From Streptomyces sp. SID9727 (lineage in GTDB: Bacteria > Actinomycetota > Actinomycetes > Streptomycetales > Streptomycetaceae): DNA of 64,000 nucleotides. A model generated the notes under the pieces. It did no database searches and had not been told where the DNA came from. It was given only the letters and a program-made list of their open reading frames with translations. The position numbers and the translations under genes are program-made. The stretch is taken from the NCBI RefSeq assembly GCF_010550605.1, contig NZ_JAAGNI010000363.1, positions 41,442 through 105,441 of the forward strand, read 5' to 3'. Of the stretch, positions 9,042-17,914 are shown piece by piece (positions within the stretch are counted from its first letter, which is position 1; each line of letters starts with the position of its first letter).

Positions 9042-10186
9042 CCGAGGCGCTGCTCGACGCGGTCAGGCAACGGCTCGCCTCCAGCGGCACCGCTCCGACC
9101 CCGGCCGCGGTCGCCGTCGCTCTGCGGGCGCAGGGACGTCTGCTCGGCACGGCTGAGGTGCTCGGCCGCGCGGATGAACTGAGAGGGGAGCTGATCGGCA
9201 CCGGGGTGCTTGAGCCGCTCCTCGCCGACCCTGATGTCACCGACGTTCTGGTGTCCGCGCCCGACCGGGTCTGGGTGGACCGGGGTGGTGGACTCGAACT
9301 CACCGAGGTGTCCTTCGCGGACGCGGCCGCGGTCCGCAGACTGGCCCAGCGGCTCGCGGCCGTGGCGGGACGCCGACTCGATGACGCCAGGCCCTGGGTG
9401 GACGCGAGGCTGCCGGACGGCACTCGCATGCACGCTGTGCTGCCCCCGGTCTCGGTCGGGTCGACGTGCCTGTCACTGCGGGTGGTCAGGCCCCGGGCCT
9501 TCTCGCTGGCGGAGCTGGTCGAGGCCGGCACCGTGCCGCCCGGAGGCGACCGGGTGCTGAGGGCGCTGGTGGAGGCGAGGGTCTCCTACCTGATCAGCGG
9601 CGGGACGGGGGCGGGGAAGACGACTCTGCTTTCGAGCCTGCTGGGGGCGGTGGGGGAGCGGGAGCGGATCGTGCTCGCCGAGGACTCGGCAGAGCTGCGA
9701 CCGGACCACCCGCACGTCGTCCGGCTGGAGTCGCGCCCCGCGAATCAGGAGGGCGCCGGACGGGTGACCCTTCGGGACCTGGTGCGACAAGCCCTGCGTA
9801 TGCGCCCTGACCGGCTGGTGGTCGGTGAGGTACGAGGAAGCGAGGTGACCGAGCTCCTGGCCGCCCTGAACACGGGACATGAGGGAGGATCCGGGACGGT
9901 TCATGCCAATGCTGCCGGGCATGTTCCGGCACGGTTGGAGGCGCTGGGAACTGCGGCGGGGCTCGACCGGCTGGCGCTGCACAGTCAACTGGCGGCGGCT
10001 CTGTCGGTCGTGGTCCACCTCGTACGGGACCGGGCGGGACGCAGACGGATCGCGGACATCCATGTGCTGGAGCGGGATGCGGCCGGGCTGGTGCTGACCG
10101 TTCCGGCGCTGCGGTGGGGTGTCACGGGCTTCGAGCGGCAGCGGGGCTGGGAGCGGCTGAATGAACTCATCGGAAGTGCGTGGTGA
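9038..10186 (+). CDS. tadA: TadA-type pilus assembly ATPase
   Basis: A 382-aa secretion ATPase of the CpaF/TadA (GspE) superfamily, predicted to power pilin assembly at the inner face of the membrane. Walker A GGTGAGKTT is at residues 188-196. An Asp box (IVLAEDSAEL), a Walker-B-like MRPDRLVVGEVRG and a His box (NTGHEGGSGTVHAN) follow in the expected order. It overlaps ssd by 4 bp at its start. At its end GTGA overlaps the tadB start, so the operon is tightly coupled. Confidence 0.93.
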   Translation: MTEALLDAVRQRLASSGTAPTPAAVAVALRAQGRLLGTAEVLGRADELRGELIGTGVLEPLLADPDVTDVLVSAPDRVWVDRGGGLELTEVSFADAAAVRRLAQRLAAVAGRRLDDARPWVDARLPDGTRMHAVLPPVSVGSTCLSLRVVRPRAFSLAELVEAGTVPPGGDRVLRALVEARVSYLISGGTGAGKTTLLSSLLGAVGERERIVLAEDSAELRPDHPHVVRLESRPANQEGAGRVTLRDLVRQALRMRPDRLVVGEVRGSEVTELLAALNTGHEGGSGTVHANAAGHVPARLEALGTAAGLDRLALHSQLAAALSVVVHLVRDRAGRRRIADIHVLERDAAGLVLTVPALRWGVTGFERQRGWERLNELIGSAW

Positions 10187-11067
10187 CCGGGGATACGGCG
10201 CGGGTCGGGGTCCCGGACGTGGTGCACGCCGCAGCACTGTGTGCGGCGATGGCCGCGTGGCTGGCGGTGATGGGCGGTAGTCGGCCGTCGCGCAGGGCGC
10301 GGGCGCTGCTGACCGACGGGGGCGAGCGGACGCCGGGCGGAGAGAGGTGGTGGAGGGCCCGCGGCTGGATCGAGGGGCGGCTGCGAGGGCGGTGGGAGTG
10401 GCTGTGTCTCCCGGTGGCTTCGGTGCCGGCGGTGCTCGGACAGTCCGTACTGCCGCTGCTTGCGGGGGCCGCCGCCGTTCCCCTGGCACGGAGGTGGTTG
10501 CTGAAGAGGCGGTCGCGCGAGGAACGGGAGGCCCGGGCGAACGGAGTGGTGGACCTGTGCGGTGCGCTGGTCGGCGAGCTGAGGGCCGGTCGCGAGCCCG
10601 GGGAGGCGCTGCTCGTCGCGGTGCGCGGCTCGGACGGCATGGGTGAAACCGGTTTCCGGGTGGCGGCCGCCGCGCGGTTCGGGGGCGACGTGCCGCGAGC
10701 ACTCGTCCAGGCAGCGGAGATACCGGGGCTCGGCGGGCTGGCCGGAGTGGCCGCCTGCTGGCGGGTGGCGGTGGGCAGCGGCGCCGGGCTCGCGGCGGGC
10801 CTGGGCCGGCTGGAAAGCGCCCTGCGCGCCGAGCGTCGTCAACGGGATGAGCTGCGAGCGCAGCTGGCGGGGGCGTGGTCGACGGTCGGAGTGCTCGCCC
10901 TGCTCCCCGTACTCGGTCTGGGGCTCGGTGCCGCGCTGGGCGCGGACCCGTTGACGGTCTTGTTGCACAGCACCGTCGGCCTTGTCTGCCTGGTGACCGG
11001 CGGCCTGCTGGAGGCGTGTGGTCTTTTCTGGGCTGCCCGGATCGTCCGGTCGGGGGAAGCGGTATGA
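10183..11067 (+). CDS. tadB: TadB-like pilus inner-membrane platform protein
   Basis: About 294 aa with an N-terminal membrane segment, a short central T2SSF-type cytoplasmic domain (LCGALVGELRAGREPGEALL) and two C-terminal transmembrane helices (VLALLPVLGLGLGAALGADP and VGLVCLVTGGLLEACG). It is the platform protein paired with TadC that contacts the TadA ATPase. The GTG at 10183 overlaps the tadA stop; a second GTG three bases upstream is equally possible. CGGAAG is the ribosome site. Confidence 0.85.
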   Translation: MTGDTARVGVPDVVHAAALCAAMAAWLAVMGGSRPSRRARALLTDGGERTPGGERWWRARGWIEGRLRGRWEWLCLPVASVPAVLGQSVLPLLAGAAAVPLARRWLLKRRSREEREARANGVVDLCGALVGELRAGREPGEALLVAVRGSDGMGETGFRVAAAARFGGDVPRALVQAAEIPGLGGLAGVAACWRVAVGSGAGLAAGLGRLESALRAERRQRDELRAQLAGAWSTVGVLALLPVLGLGLGAALGADPLTVLLHSTVGLVCLVTGGLLEACGLFWAARIVRSGEAV

Positions 11068-11903
11068 GTGCTTCGGCCGACGGGGGCGTCCAGGCGGCGG
11101 AAGCCGTCGGGGTGGCGTTGTGCGTGTATGCCCGAGTGGTCCTTCCGTTGACGCGGCGACGGGCCGGGCGGCGGGTGAGGCGTCGGGGCGAGCGCCTTCT
11201 GGCGGCGGAGGGGGCGGTTCCTGGTGTCTGGACGGGCCCCTTCCGACAGTCCGGACCCCGGGCGGGCCGGGCTCTCTCCGTCGCCTCGGTCAGGCCGTGG
11301 GTGGTGTTGGCGGCGGTCGTGCTGGCGGGGTGGTTCCTCGTGGGCGGCCCGGTGGGATGGGCGGTCGGCCTGGGATCGGCCTATGGCGGCCGGCGATGGC
11401 AGCGAAAGGGACTCGGACGCGCCGCGCGGATCGCCGCCGAGACGAAAGCCCGAGCGGCGGAGGCGGCACGACAACTGCCTACGGCGGCGGACCTGCTGGC
11501 GGCCTGCCTCTCCGCCGGCGCCGGCCCGGTGGAGGCGGCCGAGGCGGTGGGGGAGTCCCTGGGCGGTCCGGTGGGCGATCAGCTCGCCCGGACGGCGGCG
11601 GAGATCCGGCTCGGCGGAGACCCGGCTGTCGCCTGGAGGAGGTTCGGCGAGATACCGGGAGCCGCCGCCCTGGCCGGCTGCCTGGACCGGGCGGGTTCGA
11701 CCGGTGCCCCGGCGGCGGAGCCGGTGGCCCGGATCGCCGAGGCACTGCGGGCCGAGCGGGCGAGGGCGGCCTCGGCGCGGGCGCAGCGGGCCGCCGTGAT
11801 GGTCACCGCGCCTGTGGGGCTCTGCTTCCTTCCCGCGTTCCTGGCGGTGGGGGTGGCGCCCGTGGTCATCGGGCTGGCCGGTGGCCTGCTTCAGCCGGCG
11901 TAG
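11064..11903 (+). CDS. tadC: TadC-like pilus inner-membrane platform protein
   Basis: A 279-aa second platform protein. It has hydrophobic segments near residues 75-115 (VVLAAVVLAGWFLVGGPVGW) and at the C-terminus (VGLCFLPAFLAVGVAPVVIG). The T2SSF-like segment TAADLLAACLSAGAGPVEAA resembles TadB. It starts at ATG 11064, overlapping the tadB stop in ATGA. The TadB/TadC pairing is standard for Tad systems and supports the call. Confidence 0.85.
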   Translation: MSASADGGVQAAEAVGVALCVYARVVLPLTRRRAGRRVRRRGERLLAAEGAVPGVWTGPFRQSGPRAGRALSVASVRPWVVLAAVVLAGWFLVGGPVGWAVGLGSAYGGRRWQRKGLGRAARIAAETKARAAEAARQLPTAADLLAACLSAGAGPVEAAEAVGESLGGPVGDQLARTAAEIRLGGDPAVAWRRFGEIPGAAALAGCLDRAGSTGAPAAEPVARIAEALRAERARAASARAQRAAVMVTAPVGLCFLPAFLAVGVAPVVIGLAGGLLQPA

Positions 11904-11970
11904 TCCGGAAGGCAAAGACGTTGGGCCAGTTCAGTCGTGTACGTAGTCGATGTGTCGGGGGTTTGAAGTG

Positions 11971-12174
11971 ATGCGCAAGATCAAGAAGTGGACGCGGTCC
12001 GTGGTCCGTCTCGCACGGTTCCGGGCAGACAGCGGAATGACGACGTCCGAGTACGCGGTGGGCACGATCGCGGCCTGTGCGTTTGCCGCCGTGCTCTACA
12101 AGGTCGTCACCAGCGCGGCGGTGATGTCCCAGTTGCAGTCGCTGCTGAAGGGCGCGCTTGATGCGAAGTTCTGA
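11971..12174 (+). CDS. DUF4244 Flp-like pseudopilin
   Basis: A 67-aa protein with a basic leader (MRKIKKWTRSVVRLARFRAD) and a prepilin-like junction SGMTTSEYAVG, followed by a hydrophobic helix (TIAACAFAAVLYKVVTSAA). Glu five residues after the putative Gly-Met cleavage site matches type IV/Flp prepilins. It is probably the major pilin subunit of this Tad locus. ATG 11971 is preferred over ATG 11950 because the leader then starts with the basic segment; a G-rich run at 11957-11961 can serve as the ribosome site. No prepilin peptidase gene is in the window. Confidence 0.8.
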   Translation: MRKIKKWTRSVVRLARFRADSGMTTSEYAVGTIAACAFAAVLYKVVTSAAVMSQLQSLLKGALDAKF

Positions 12175-12664
12175 GGCTGGTGCGAGGGCAGCGCGGACCG
12201 GGCCCGGAGGCCGGCCGAGCCGTGAGGGGAACGGACGGTGCCCGGGCGTCGTGCCGGGCGGCAGGCGGCTCGGCGATCGGGGGGCGGTGACGGCGGAAGC
12301 CGCCATGGTGATTCCGGTGCTGGTGGTGTTCGCCCTGGCCCTGCTCTGGGCGCTGATGGCAGCGTCCGCCCAGATTCGCTGTGTGGACGCGGCCCGGTCC
12401 GGTGCGCGTGCCGCAGCCCGTTCGGAGCCGGCGCCCCAGGTGCGGGAGGCCGCGCTTTCCGCGGCGCCGAGCGGGGCTTCGGTCGAGGTGGAGCGGGCCG
12501 GAGCGCTGTGGCGGGTGACGGTGACCGCCCCGACGCCTGGGCTCGGGCGCCTTGCCGTGGCGCTGAGGGCGGAGGCGGCGGCCGCGGCCGAGGACGCGCC
12601 GGTCGCAGCCGCCGCTACCGCCGCGGGCGGGCCGAACCCCGCGATGGACCGGGGTGACCGGTGA
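12161..12664 (+). CDS. TadE-like minor pseudopilin
   Basis: A 167-aa protein with the TadE signature: a charged N-terminus, then DRGAVTAEAAMVIPVLVVFA, in which Glu follows a potential cleavage site and a hydrophobic helix begins. The remaining ~100 residues are extracellular and Ala-rich. ATG 12161 overlaps the end of the DUF4244 gene by 14 bp and has AAGGG 8 nt upstream. It is predicted to be a minor pilin that primes assembly. Confidence 0.82.
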   Translation: MRSSEAGARAARTGPGGRPSREGNGRCPGVVPGGRRLGDRGAVTAEAAMVIPVLVVFALALLWALMAASAQIRCVDAARSGARAAARSEPAPQVREAALSAAPSGASVEVERAGALWRVTVTAPTPGLGRLAVALRAEAAAAAEDAPVAAAATAAGGPNPAMDRGDR

Positions 12665-13146
12665 GGGGGAGGCGTCGGTGGATCGGAGCCCCGGTCCGAT
12701 GCTGGGGCCGGTGGCGGGCGCCGCACGGGGACCAGGGGCTGGTGACCGTGTGGGCGGCGGTGACCACGGTGACGCTGTGCACAGTGTTCGCGGTGGTTCT
12801 GGCGCTCGGACAGGTGGTGGCGGTTCGGCACCGGGCCGGGGCTGCGGCCGATCTGGCGGCGCTGGCGGCGGCGGACCGGGCGCTGGAAGGTGTGGAGCCG
12901 GCCTGCGCGTCGGCCGAGGAGGTGGCCAGGGCCCAGGGGGCGGAGGTGGTGCGGTGCGCGGTCCTGGGCGAGGTCGCCGATGTGACGGCCCGGGTGCGGT
13001 TGGGGCCGTATGCGCCGCAGGTCAGGTCCCGGGCAGGCCCGCCGGAGGGGGTTCCTCCGGCGGGCCTGCCTCCGCCCGGGGCAGGCCGGGGTCAGCCGGG
13101 CGGCCGGGACCGGATGCAATCGGCGGGCCCGAGCCCTCCGGCGTAG
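12661..13146 (+). CDS. TadE/TadG-like secreted protein (Rv3654c type), probably extended at the C-terminus
   Basis: A 161-aa last gene of the pilus operon. GTG 12661 overlaps the preceding stop (GTGA). The segment GDQGLVTVWAAVTTVTLCTV and a hydrophobic helix, then HRAGAAADLAALAAADRAL, are typical of the Rv3654c/TadE-like group found beside actinobacterial tad genes. The last ~37 residues (after VRSRAG) are Pro/Gly-rich. They are encoded by a perfect 17-bp hairpin and its downstream flank, which suggests an ancestral stop was lost and translation now runs through the terminator. Confidence 0.75.
   Translation: MRGRRRWIGAPVRCWGRWRAPHGDQGLVTVWAAVTTVTLCTVFAVVLALGQVVAVRHRAGAAADLAALAAADRALEGVEPACASAEEVARAQGAEVVRCAVLGEVADVTARVRLGPYAPQVRSRAGPPEGVPPAGLPPPGAGRGQPGGRDRMQSAGPSPPA
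13032..13070 (+). terminator. Terminator-like hairpin embedded in the last tad gene
   Basis: A perfect 17-bp stem (13032-13048 with 13054-13070) and 5-nt loop lie at the 3' end of the pilus operon, inside the last open frame. It is the strongest terminator candidate for the operon. The convergent helicase gene ends at 13183. Confidence 0.7.
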
Positions 13147-13182
13147 CGCCCGATCCTTCGCCATGGCCTCCCGGCGTGGCGC

Positions 13183-15675
13183 TCAGGCTCCCGCGGGAGG
13201 GGCGGGGCCGTCGTCCTCGGGCGGCCCGCCCGGCGCGGACCGGAGGAGCTCCGTGAGGAGCCGGACGGCGCCTCGTTTGTGCAAGGGGTCGTTGCCGTTG
13301 CCGCACTTGGGGGACTGGATGCAGGACGGGCAGCCCGCATCGCACTCGCAGGACGCGATGGCCAGGCGCGTGGCCGACAGCCACTCATGGGCGGTGTGGA
13401 AGGCGCGTTCGGCGAACCCGGCGCCCCCCGGGTGGCCGTCGTAGACGAAGACCGTCGGCAGCAGGGTGTCGGGGTGCAGCGGGACGGACACCCCGCCGAT
13501 GTCCCAGCGGTCACACGTGGCGAAGAGCGGCAGCATGCCGATCGAGGCGTGCTCGGCGGCGTGGAGCGCGCCGCCGAGGATCTCGGGGTTGATCCGGGCG
13601 GCGTCGAGCTGGTCCTCGGTCACCGTCCACCAGACGGCACGGGTGCGCAGGGTGCGGGGCGGCAGGTCCAGCTTGGTCTCGCCGAGCACCTCGCCGGTGA
13701 TCAGCCTGCGGCGGAGGAAGGAGACGACCTGGTTGGTGACCTCGACGGACCCGTAGCAGAGGCGGCCGTTCCCCCAGGGGATCTCCGTGTCGGTGTCCAG
13801 GACGGTGATGGAGGTGGTGTCGCGGGCGGTGGTCGAGTACGGCGGGTCGGCTTGTTCGACCAGGGCCACGGAGTCCTCCAGGTCGAGCTTCCGGACCAGG
13901 TAGGAGCGGCCCTGGTGGAGGTGGACGGCGCCCTTGTGGACGGCGCTGTGGGCGGCGGACTCGTCCACGGTGCCCAGCAGCCGGCCGGTGCCCTCCTCGA
14001 CGATCTGGACGGGGCGACCGCCCTCGCCCCGGATGTCGGTGAGGTCGGCGGCGCGCTCACGCCGGGTCCAGTGCCAGCCGGACGGCCGTCTGCGGAGCAG
14101 CCTGGCGGTCTCCAGCTGGGGGAGGAGCCCCGGTGCGGCCGGGCCGAAGAGCTGGAGGTCGTCATCGGTGAGCGGCAGCTCCGCGGCCGCCGCGCAGAGA
14201 TGGGGGGCGAGGACGTACGGGTTGTCCGGGTCCAGGACGGTCGACTCCACCGGCTGCTCGAACAGGGCCTCTGGGTGATGGACGAGGAAGGTGTCCAGCG
14301 GATCGTCGCGGGCCACCAGGATGGCGAGGGCGCCCTGCCCCGCCCGGCCGGCCCGGCCCGCCTGCTGCCAGAGGGATGCCCTCGTGCCCGGGTAGCCGGA
14401 TATCACGACGGCGTCCAGTCCGGACACGTCGATGCCCAGTTCGAGGGCGGTGGTGGCGGCGAGGCCCAGGAGGCTGCCGGAGTGCAGGGCACGTTCCAGG
14501 GCGCGGCGTTCTTCGGGTAGGTAGCCACCGCGGTAGGCGGCGACCCGGGACGGCAGGGTGCGGTCGACCTCGGCGAGGCGCTCCTTGGCGATGACGGAGA
14601 TCAGCTCGGCGCCGCGCCGGGAGCGCACGAAGGCGACCGAACGGACGCCCTGGAGGGTGAGGTCGGTGAGCAGGTCGGCGGTCTCGGCCGTGGCGGTCCG
14701 GCGCACGGGGGCGTCCTTCTCACCGTGCAGCTCGGTCAGCGGGGGCTCCCACAGGGCGAAGACGAGTTCGCCGCGCGGGGAGGCGTCATCGGCCACCTCC
14801 GTGACGGGGAGACCGGTGAGGCGGCCGGCCGCGACGGCGGGCTCGGCGGAGGTGGCGGACGCGAGGAGGAAGACGGGATCGGAACCGTAGCGGGAGCAGA
14901 GGCGGCGGAGCCGGCGCACCACCTGGGCGACGTGGGAGCCGAAGACGCCCCGGTAGGTGTGGCACTCGTCGATGACGACGTAGCGAAGCGACCGGAGGAA
15001 GGAGGACCAGCGGGGGTGTGACGGGAGGATGCCCCGGTGCAGCATGTCGGGGTTGGTGAGGACGTAGTTGGCGTACTGGCGTACCCACTCTCGCTCCTCG
15101 ACCGGCGTGTCGCCGTCGAAGACGGCGGGCCGGATGCCGTTGCCCAGTGGGGTCGCGAGCGTCTTGACCGATCGCCGCTGGTCGGCCGCCAGAGCCTTGG
15201 TGGGGGAGAGGTAGAGCGTGGTGGCGCCGCGCCCGTTCGGGGCCTCTGAGCCGTCCAGGAGGGCGCTGAGGACCGGGGCGAGGTAGGCCAGGGACTTGCC
15301 GGACGCCGTTCCGGTGGCGATCACGACGGACGTGCCGTCCAGCGCGTGCTCCGCGGCGGCCGCCTGATGGGCCCAGGGGTGCTCGATGCCGGCCTTCTGG
15401 ATGGCGGCGATCACTTCCGGACGGATGCGGTCCGGCCAGACTGCATGGGTTCCCGCGCGCGGGGGCAAGTGCTCCGTATGAGTGATGCGCGCGGCCCGGC
15501 CCGCCCCTGCGGCGAGCCGGTCGAGGACCATGTCGGGAGAGGGGCGGGAGCCCCCACTCCCCGGGGGTCGACTGGGGCGTTGATTCTTGGCCATCGGCAC
15601 CGAGTGTGTCACTGGCGAGGCGGACAATGGTCCGAAGGCGTCGTGCATGGCTGCCGGTAAGTGATTGAATGCCAT
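13183..15675 (-). CDS. Large DEAH-type helicase with C-terminal DUF1998 zinc domain
   Basis: An 830-aa superfamily 2 helicase. Walker A is GTASGKS (122-128) and the DEAH box is DECH (236-239). Motif VI-like QQAGRAGRAG and a C-terminal DUF1998 region with the cysteine cluster CECDAGCPSCIQSPKCGN are present. It matches the MrfA/YprA class of DNA-repair helicases in domain order, so a repair role is likely. The start at ATG 15675 agrees with the conserved N-terminus MAFNHLP; the frame stays open beyond it, but that part lies antisense to bldG. The gene is divergent from bldG and convergent to the pilus operon. Confidence 0.9.
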   Translation of the reverse strand: MAFNHLPAAMHDAFGPLSASPVTHSVPMAKNQRPSRPPGSGGSRPSPDMVLDRLAAGAGRAARITHTEHLPPRAGTHAVWPDRIRPEVIAAIQKAGIEHPWAHQAAAAEHALDGTSVVIATGTASGKSLAYLAPVLSALLDGSEAPNGRGATTLYLSPTKALAADQRRSVKTLATPLGNGIRPAVFDGDTPVEEREWVRQYANYVLTNPDMLHRGILPSHPRWSSFLRSLRYVVIDECHTYRGVFGSHVAQVVRRLRRLCSRYGSDPVFLLASATSAEPAVAAGRLTGLPVTEVADDASPRGELVFALWEPPLTELHGEKDAPVRRTATAETADLLTDLTLQGVRSVAFVRSRRGAELISVIAKERLAEVDRTLPSRVAAYRGGYLPEERRALERALHSGSLLGLAATTALELGIDVSGLDAVVISGYPGTRASLWQQAGRAGRAGQGALAILVARDDPLDTFLVHHPEALFEQPVESTVLDPDNPYVLAPHLCAAAAELPLTDDDLQLFGPAAPGLLPQLETARLLRRRPSGWHWTRRERAADLTDIRGEGGRPVQIVEEGTGRLLGTVDESAAHSAVHKGAVHLHQGRSYLVRKLDLEDSVALVEQADPPYSTTARDTTSITVLDTDTEIPWGNGRLCYGSVEVTNQVVSFLRRRLITGEVLGETKLDLPPRTLRTRAVWWTVTEDQLDAARINPEILGGALHAAEHASIGMLPLFATCDRWDIGGVSVPLHPDTLLPTVFVYDGHPGGAGFAERAFHTAHEWLSATRLAIASCECDAGCPSCIQSPKCGNGNDPLHKRGAVRLLTELLRSAPGGPPEDDGPAPPAGA

Positions 15676-15753
15676 CGCGGCTGGCGATCCGTCCCCCGGC
15701 TCCGTCGGGGAGACCGAGGGGCGACCGCTCGATAGCAAGGTGCTGGAGGATCC

Positions 15754-16107
15754 GTGGACCTGTCCTTGTCGACTCGCAATGTGTCCGGCCCTGGTGGCGA
15801 CCGTACGGTCGTCGAGGTCGGTGGCGAGATTGATGTGTATACCGCGCCCAAGCTGCGCGAGCAGTTGGTCGAGTTGGTGAATGACGGCAGCTACCACTTG
15901 GTTGTCGACATGGAAGGCGTCGACTTCCTCGACTCCACCGGCCTCGGCGTGCTCGTGGGCGGCCTGAAGCGGGTGCGGGCCCATGAGGGCTCGCTGCGCC
16001 TGGTGTGCAACCAGGAGCGCATTCTCAAGATTTTCCGGATCACCGGTCTGACCAAGGTGTTCCCCATCCACACCACGGTCGACGAGGCCGTCGCGGCCAC
16101 CGACTGA
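15754..16107 (+). CDS. bldG: Anti-anti-sigma factor BldG
   Basis: A 117-aa STAS-domain protein required in streptomycetes for aerial growth and antibiotic production. The phospho-acceptor serine lies in FLDSTGLGVLV (Ser61), and GGEIDVYTAPKLREQLVEL is near identical to the known protein. By memory the S. coelicolor protein is 113 aa with the serine at 57, so this one has four extra residues (around NVSGPGG) before strand 1. GTG 15754 follows GGAGGA with a short spacer. It is followed by its anti-sigma partner about 290 bp downstream, as in other streptomycetes. Confidence 0.95.
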   Translation: MDLSLSTRNVSGPGGDRTVVEVGGEIDVYTAPKLREQLVELVNDGSYHLVVDMEGVDFLDSTGLGVLVGGLKRVRAHEGSLRLVCNQERILKIFRITGLTKVFPIHTTVDEAVAATD

Positions 16108-16397
16108 CCTACCGGTCCGGCGCCGGGCCGGTTCGTGCCGGTCCGGCGGCGGGCGGCCCGCGGCGGCTCCGGAGGGAGCCTGCCGGGGCGGGTTGCCTCT
16201 GTACCGCCGTGAGCAGTGCGGTTGCCCTGGCTGCCGGGATCACCCGGTCGGCGGCCCGCGGCCGGTTTGTTTGTCAGCCGTCCGACCCGTCCGGGCGGGC
16301 CGCTCCGGTGCCGGGAGCCGACGGCCGCAGGTCTGGCCGGGGCTTCGAGCCACGGCCTGGCCGGGGCATGCACATACGTACGTTCGAGGGGGATCGC

Positions 16398-16868
16398 ATG
16401 GCCACCGTTGAACTCCGCTTCAGCGCCCAGCCCGAACACGTCAGGACCGCCCGTCTCGTGGCGGCGGCCGTGGCGCGCAGGGCCGGAGTCGACGAGGCCG
16501 TGCTCGACGAGGTCCGCCTCGCCGTGGGCGAGGCGTGCAGCCGTGCCGTCGGCCTGCACCGTAGCCACGGCATCACGGCTCCCGTCATGGTCCGCCTGAT
16601 CGAGGAGGAGAAGGCCTTCGCCATCGAGGTCGGGGACGAGGTGCCGGGCCCCGGCGCTGACGGCTCCGTTCCCGGAGGCGTCTCCGGGCGACGCGGCGCC
16701 ACCTCCGGGGGAGGGCTGGACGAGCCCGAGGCCGAGGCCGACGACGAGGACGAGATGGGCCTCGCGGTCATCAGCGGTCTCGTTGACGACGTGGAGGTCC
16801 GGTCCGGTGCGGACGGCGGAGTGATCCGGATGAGCTGGCCGAAGACGCCGGTCGCCGTCCTTCCCTGA
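16398..16868 (+). CDS. BldG-partner anti-sigma factor (HATPase_c_2, RsbW-like)
   Basis: A 156-aa GHKL-fold serine kinase/anti-sigma protein. DEVRLAVGEACSRAV (residues ~36-50) is the N-box region, in which the usual Asn of the RsbW family is not obvious. An acidic insert (DEPEAEADDEDE) precedes the G-box-like MGLAVISGLVDDV. It should bind a sigma factor and be countered by unphosphorylated BldG. The start is ATG 16398. The 290 bp between bldG and this gene contain no other gene; both are probably co-transcribed, as known for the S. coelicolor pair. Confidence 0.85.
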   Translation: MATVELRFSAQPEHVRTARLVAAAVARRAGVDEAVLDEVRLAVGEACSRAVGLHRSHGITAPVMVRLIEEEKAFAIEVGDEVPGPGADGSVPGGVSGRRGATSGGGLDEPEAEADDEDEMGLAVISGLVDDVEVRSGADGGVIRMSWPKTPVAVLP

Positions 16869-17137
16869 GCGGTGCCGGTGCGCCTCGAGGGCGACGTGTG
16901 ATCAGTTCGTGTGCAGCCGCGGCCTTCTGACGCCGTGCCCGCTCGGCTGTCTTCCCATGAGGGTGAAGATTCGTTCGCGTGTTCGCCTCGGTGAGGGCTG
17001 TCCGGGTGAGTTGCGTATCCCTCATTTCCCTTGGTGCAAATGGCTGCAAAAGGCTGCGTAACGGACGCCTGGCCCCCGGATGGAGGGCGTTCGGCGTGTA
17101 AGTTCCGGGGCCGAGAGCCTTGGAAGGGACCAAACCG

Positions 17138-17794
17138 GTGAACAAGAAGCTTGCAGCCGCGCTGTCCGGCGGTGCGGTACTCGTACTGGCACTGTCGGGC
17201 TGCAGCGACGACAGCGACGACAAGGTGAACGACTGGGCCAAGAAGGTCTGCGACCAGGTTCAGCCCCAGCTGCAGAAGATCGCGAACGCCAATGCGTCCA
17301 TCCAGCAGCAGACCTCCGACAACAGCAAGCCCGCCGACGTCCAGAAGACCGACTCCGCGGCCTTCCAACAGATCTCGCAGGCGTACAAGGCACTGGGATC
17401 GGCCGTCGATTCGGCGGGTCCGCCGCCGGTGGACGATGGCGAGACCACGCAGAAGGAGGCCGTGAAGGAGCTCAACGCCTCCTCCGCGGCCTACGCGAAG
17501 CTCCAAGAGAAGGTCGACGACCTGGAGACGAAGGACCAGGGCAAGTTCGCCGACGGCCTCAAGGGCGTCGCGGAGGAGCTGAACAAGATCAGCACCAGCG
17601 GTGACCAGGCGCTGCAGAAGCTCCAGTCCGGTGAGGTCGGCACCGCGATGGCCAAGCAGGAGGGCTGCCAGAAGCCGACGGCCTCGGCGTCGCCCTCGGG
17701 CGGCTCGGCGGACGACTCCGAGCCCTCCGCCAAGCCTTCGACCGAGCCGTCGAAGGAAGCGTCGCCCTCCGCGTCCGCCAGCAAGAAGGCGTAA
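17138..17794 (+). CDS. Small secreted lipoprotein
   Basis: A 218-aa lipoprotein: GTG 17138 preceded by GGAAGGGA, a signal MNKKLAAALSGGAVLVLALS, and a lipobox LSGC. The mature chain is helical, Lys/Gln/Asp-rich with four-helix-like spacing and ends in a Ser/Pro/Ala/Lys-rich tail. Orthologs sit downstream of the bldG locus in streptomycetes and have no assigned function. No enzymatic motif is visible. ATG 17120 in the same frame would place extra residues before a normal signal peptide and is less likely. Confidence 0.8.
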   Translation: MNKKLAAALSGGAVLVLALSGCSDDSDDKVNDWAKKVCDQVQPQLQKIANANASIQQQTSDNSKPADVQKTDSAAFQQISQAYKALGSAVDSAGPPPVDDGETTQKEAVKELNASSAAYAKLQEKVDDLETKDQGKFADGLKGVAEELNKISTSGDQALQKLQSGEVGTAMAKQEGCQKPTASASPSGGSADDSEPSAKPSTEPSKEASPSASASKKA

Positions 17795-17914
17795 CCGGGC
17801 GGCGGGCGTCACGGCCCGCGGAGACCGTACGGAAACCGGGTGAGCGGCCCGGCCACCCCGGGAACACCCGGTGCGATGGCCGGGTCGCTGCCGTTGTCAG
17901 TGGGAGCCGTCACA

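Noticed and set aside
15676..16071. N-terminal extension of the helicase frame across bldG
   Set aside because: It is antisense to bldG, and the conserved helicase N-terminus starts at 15675.
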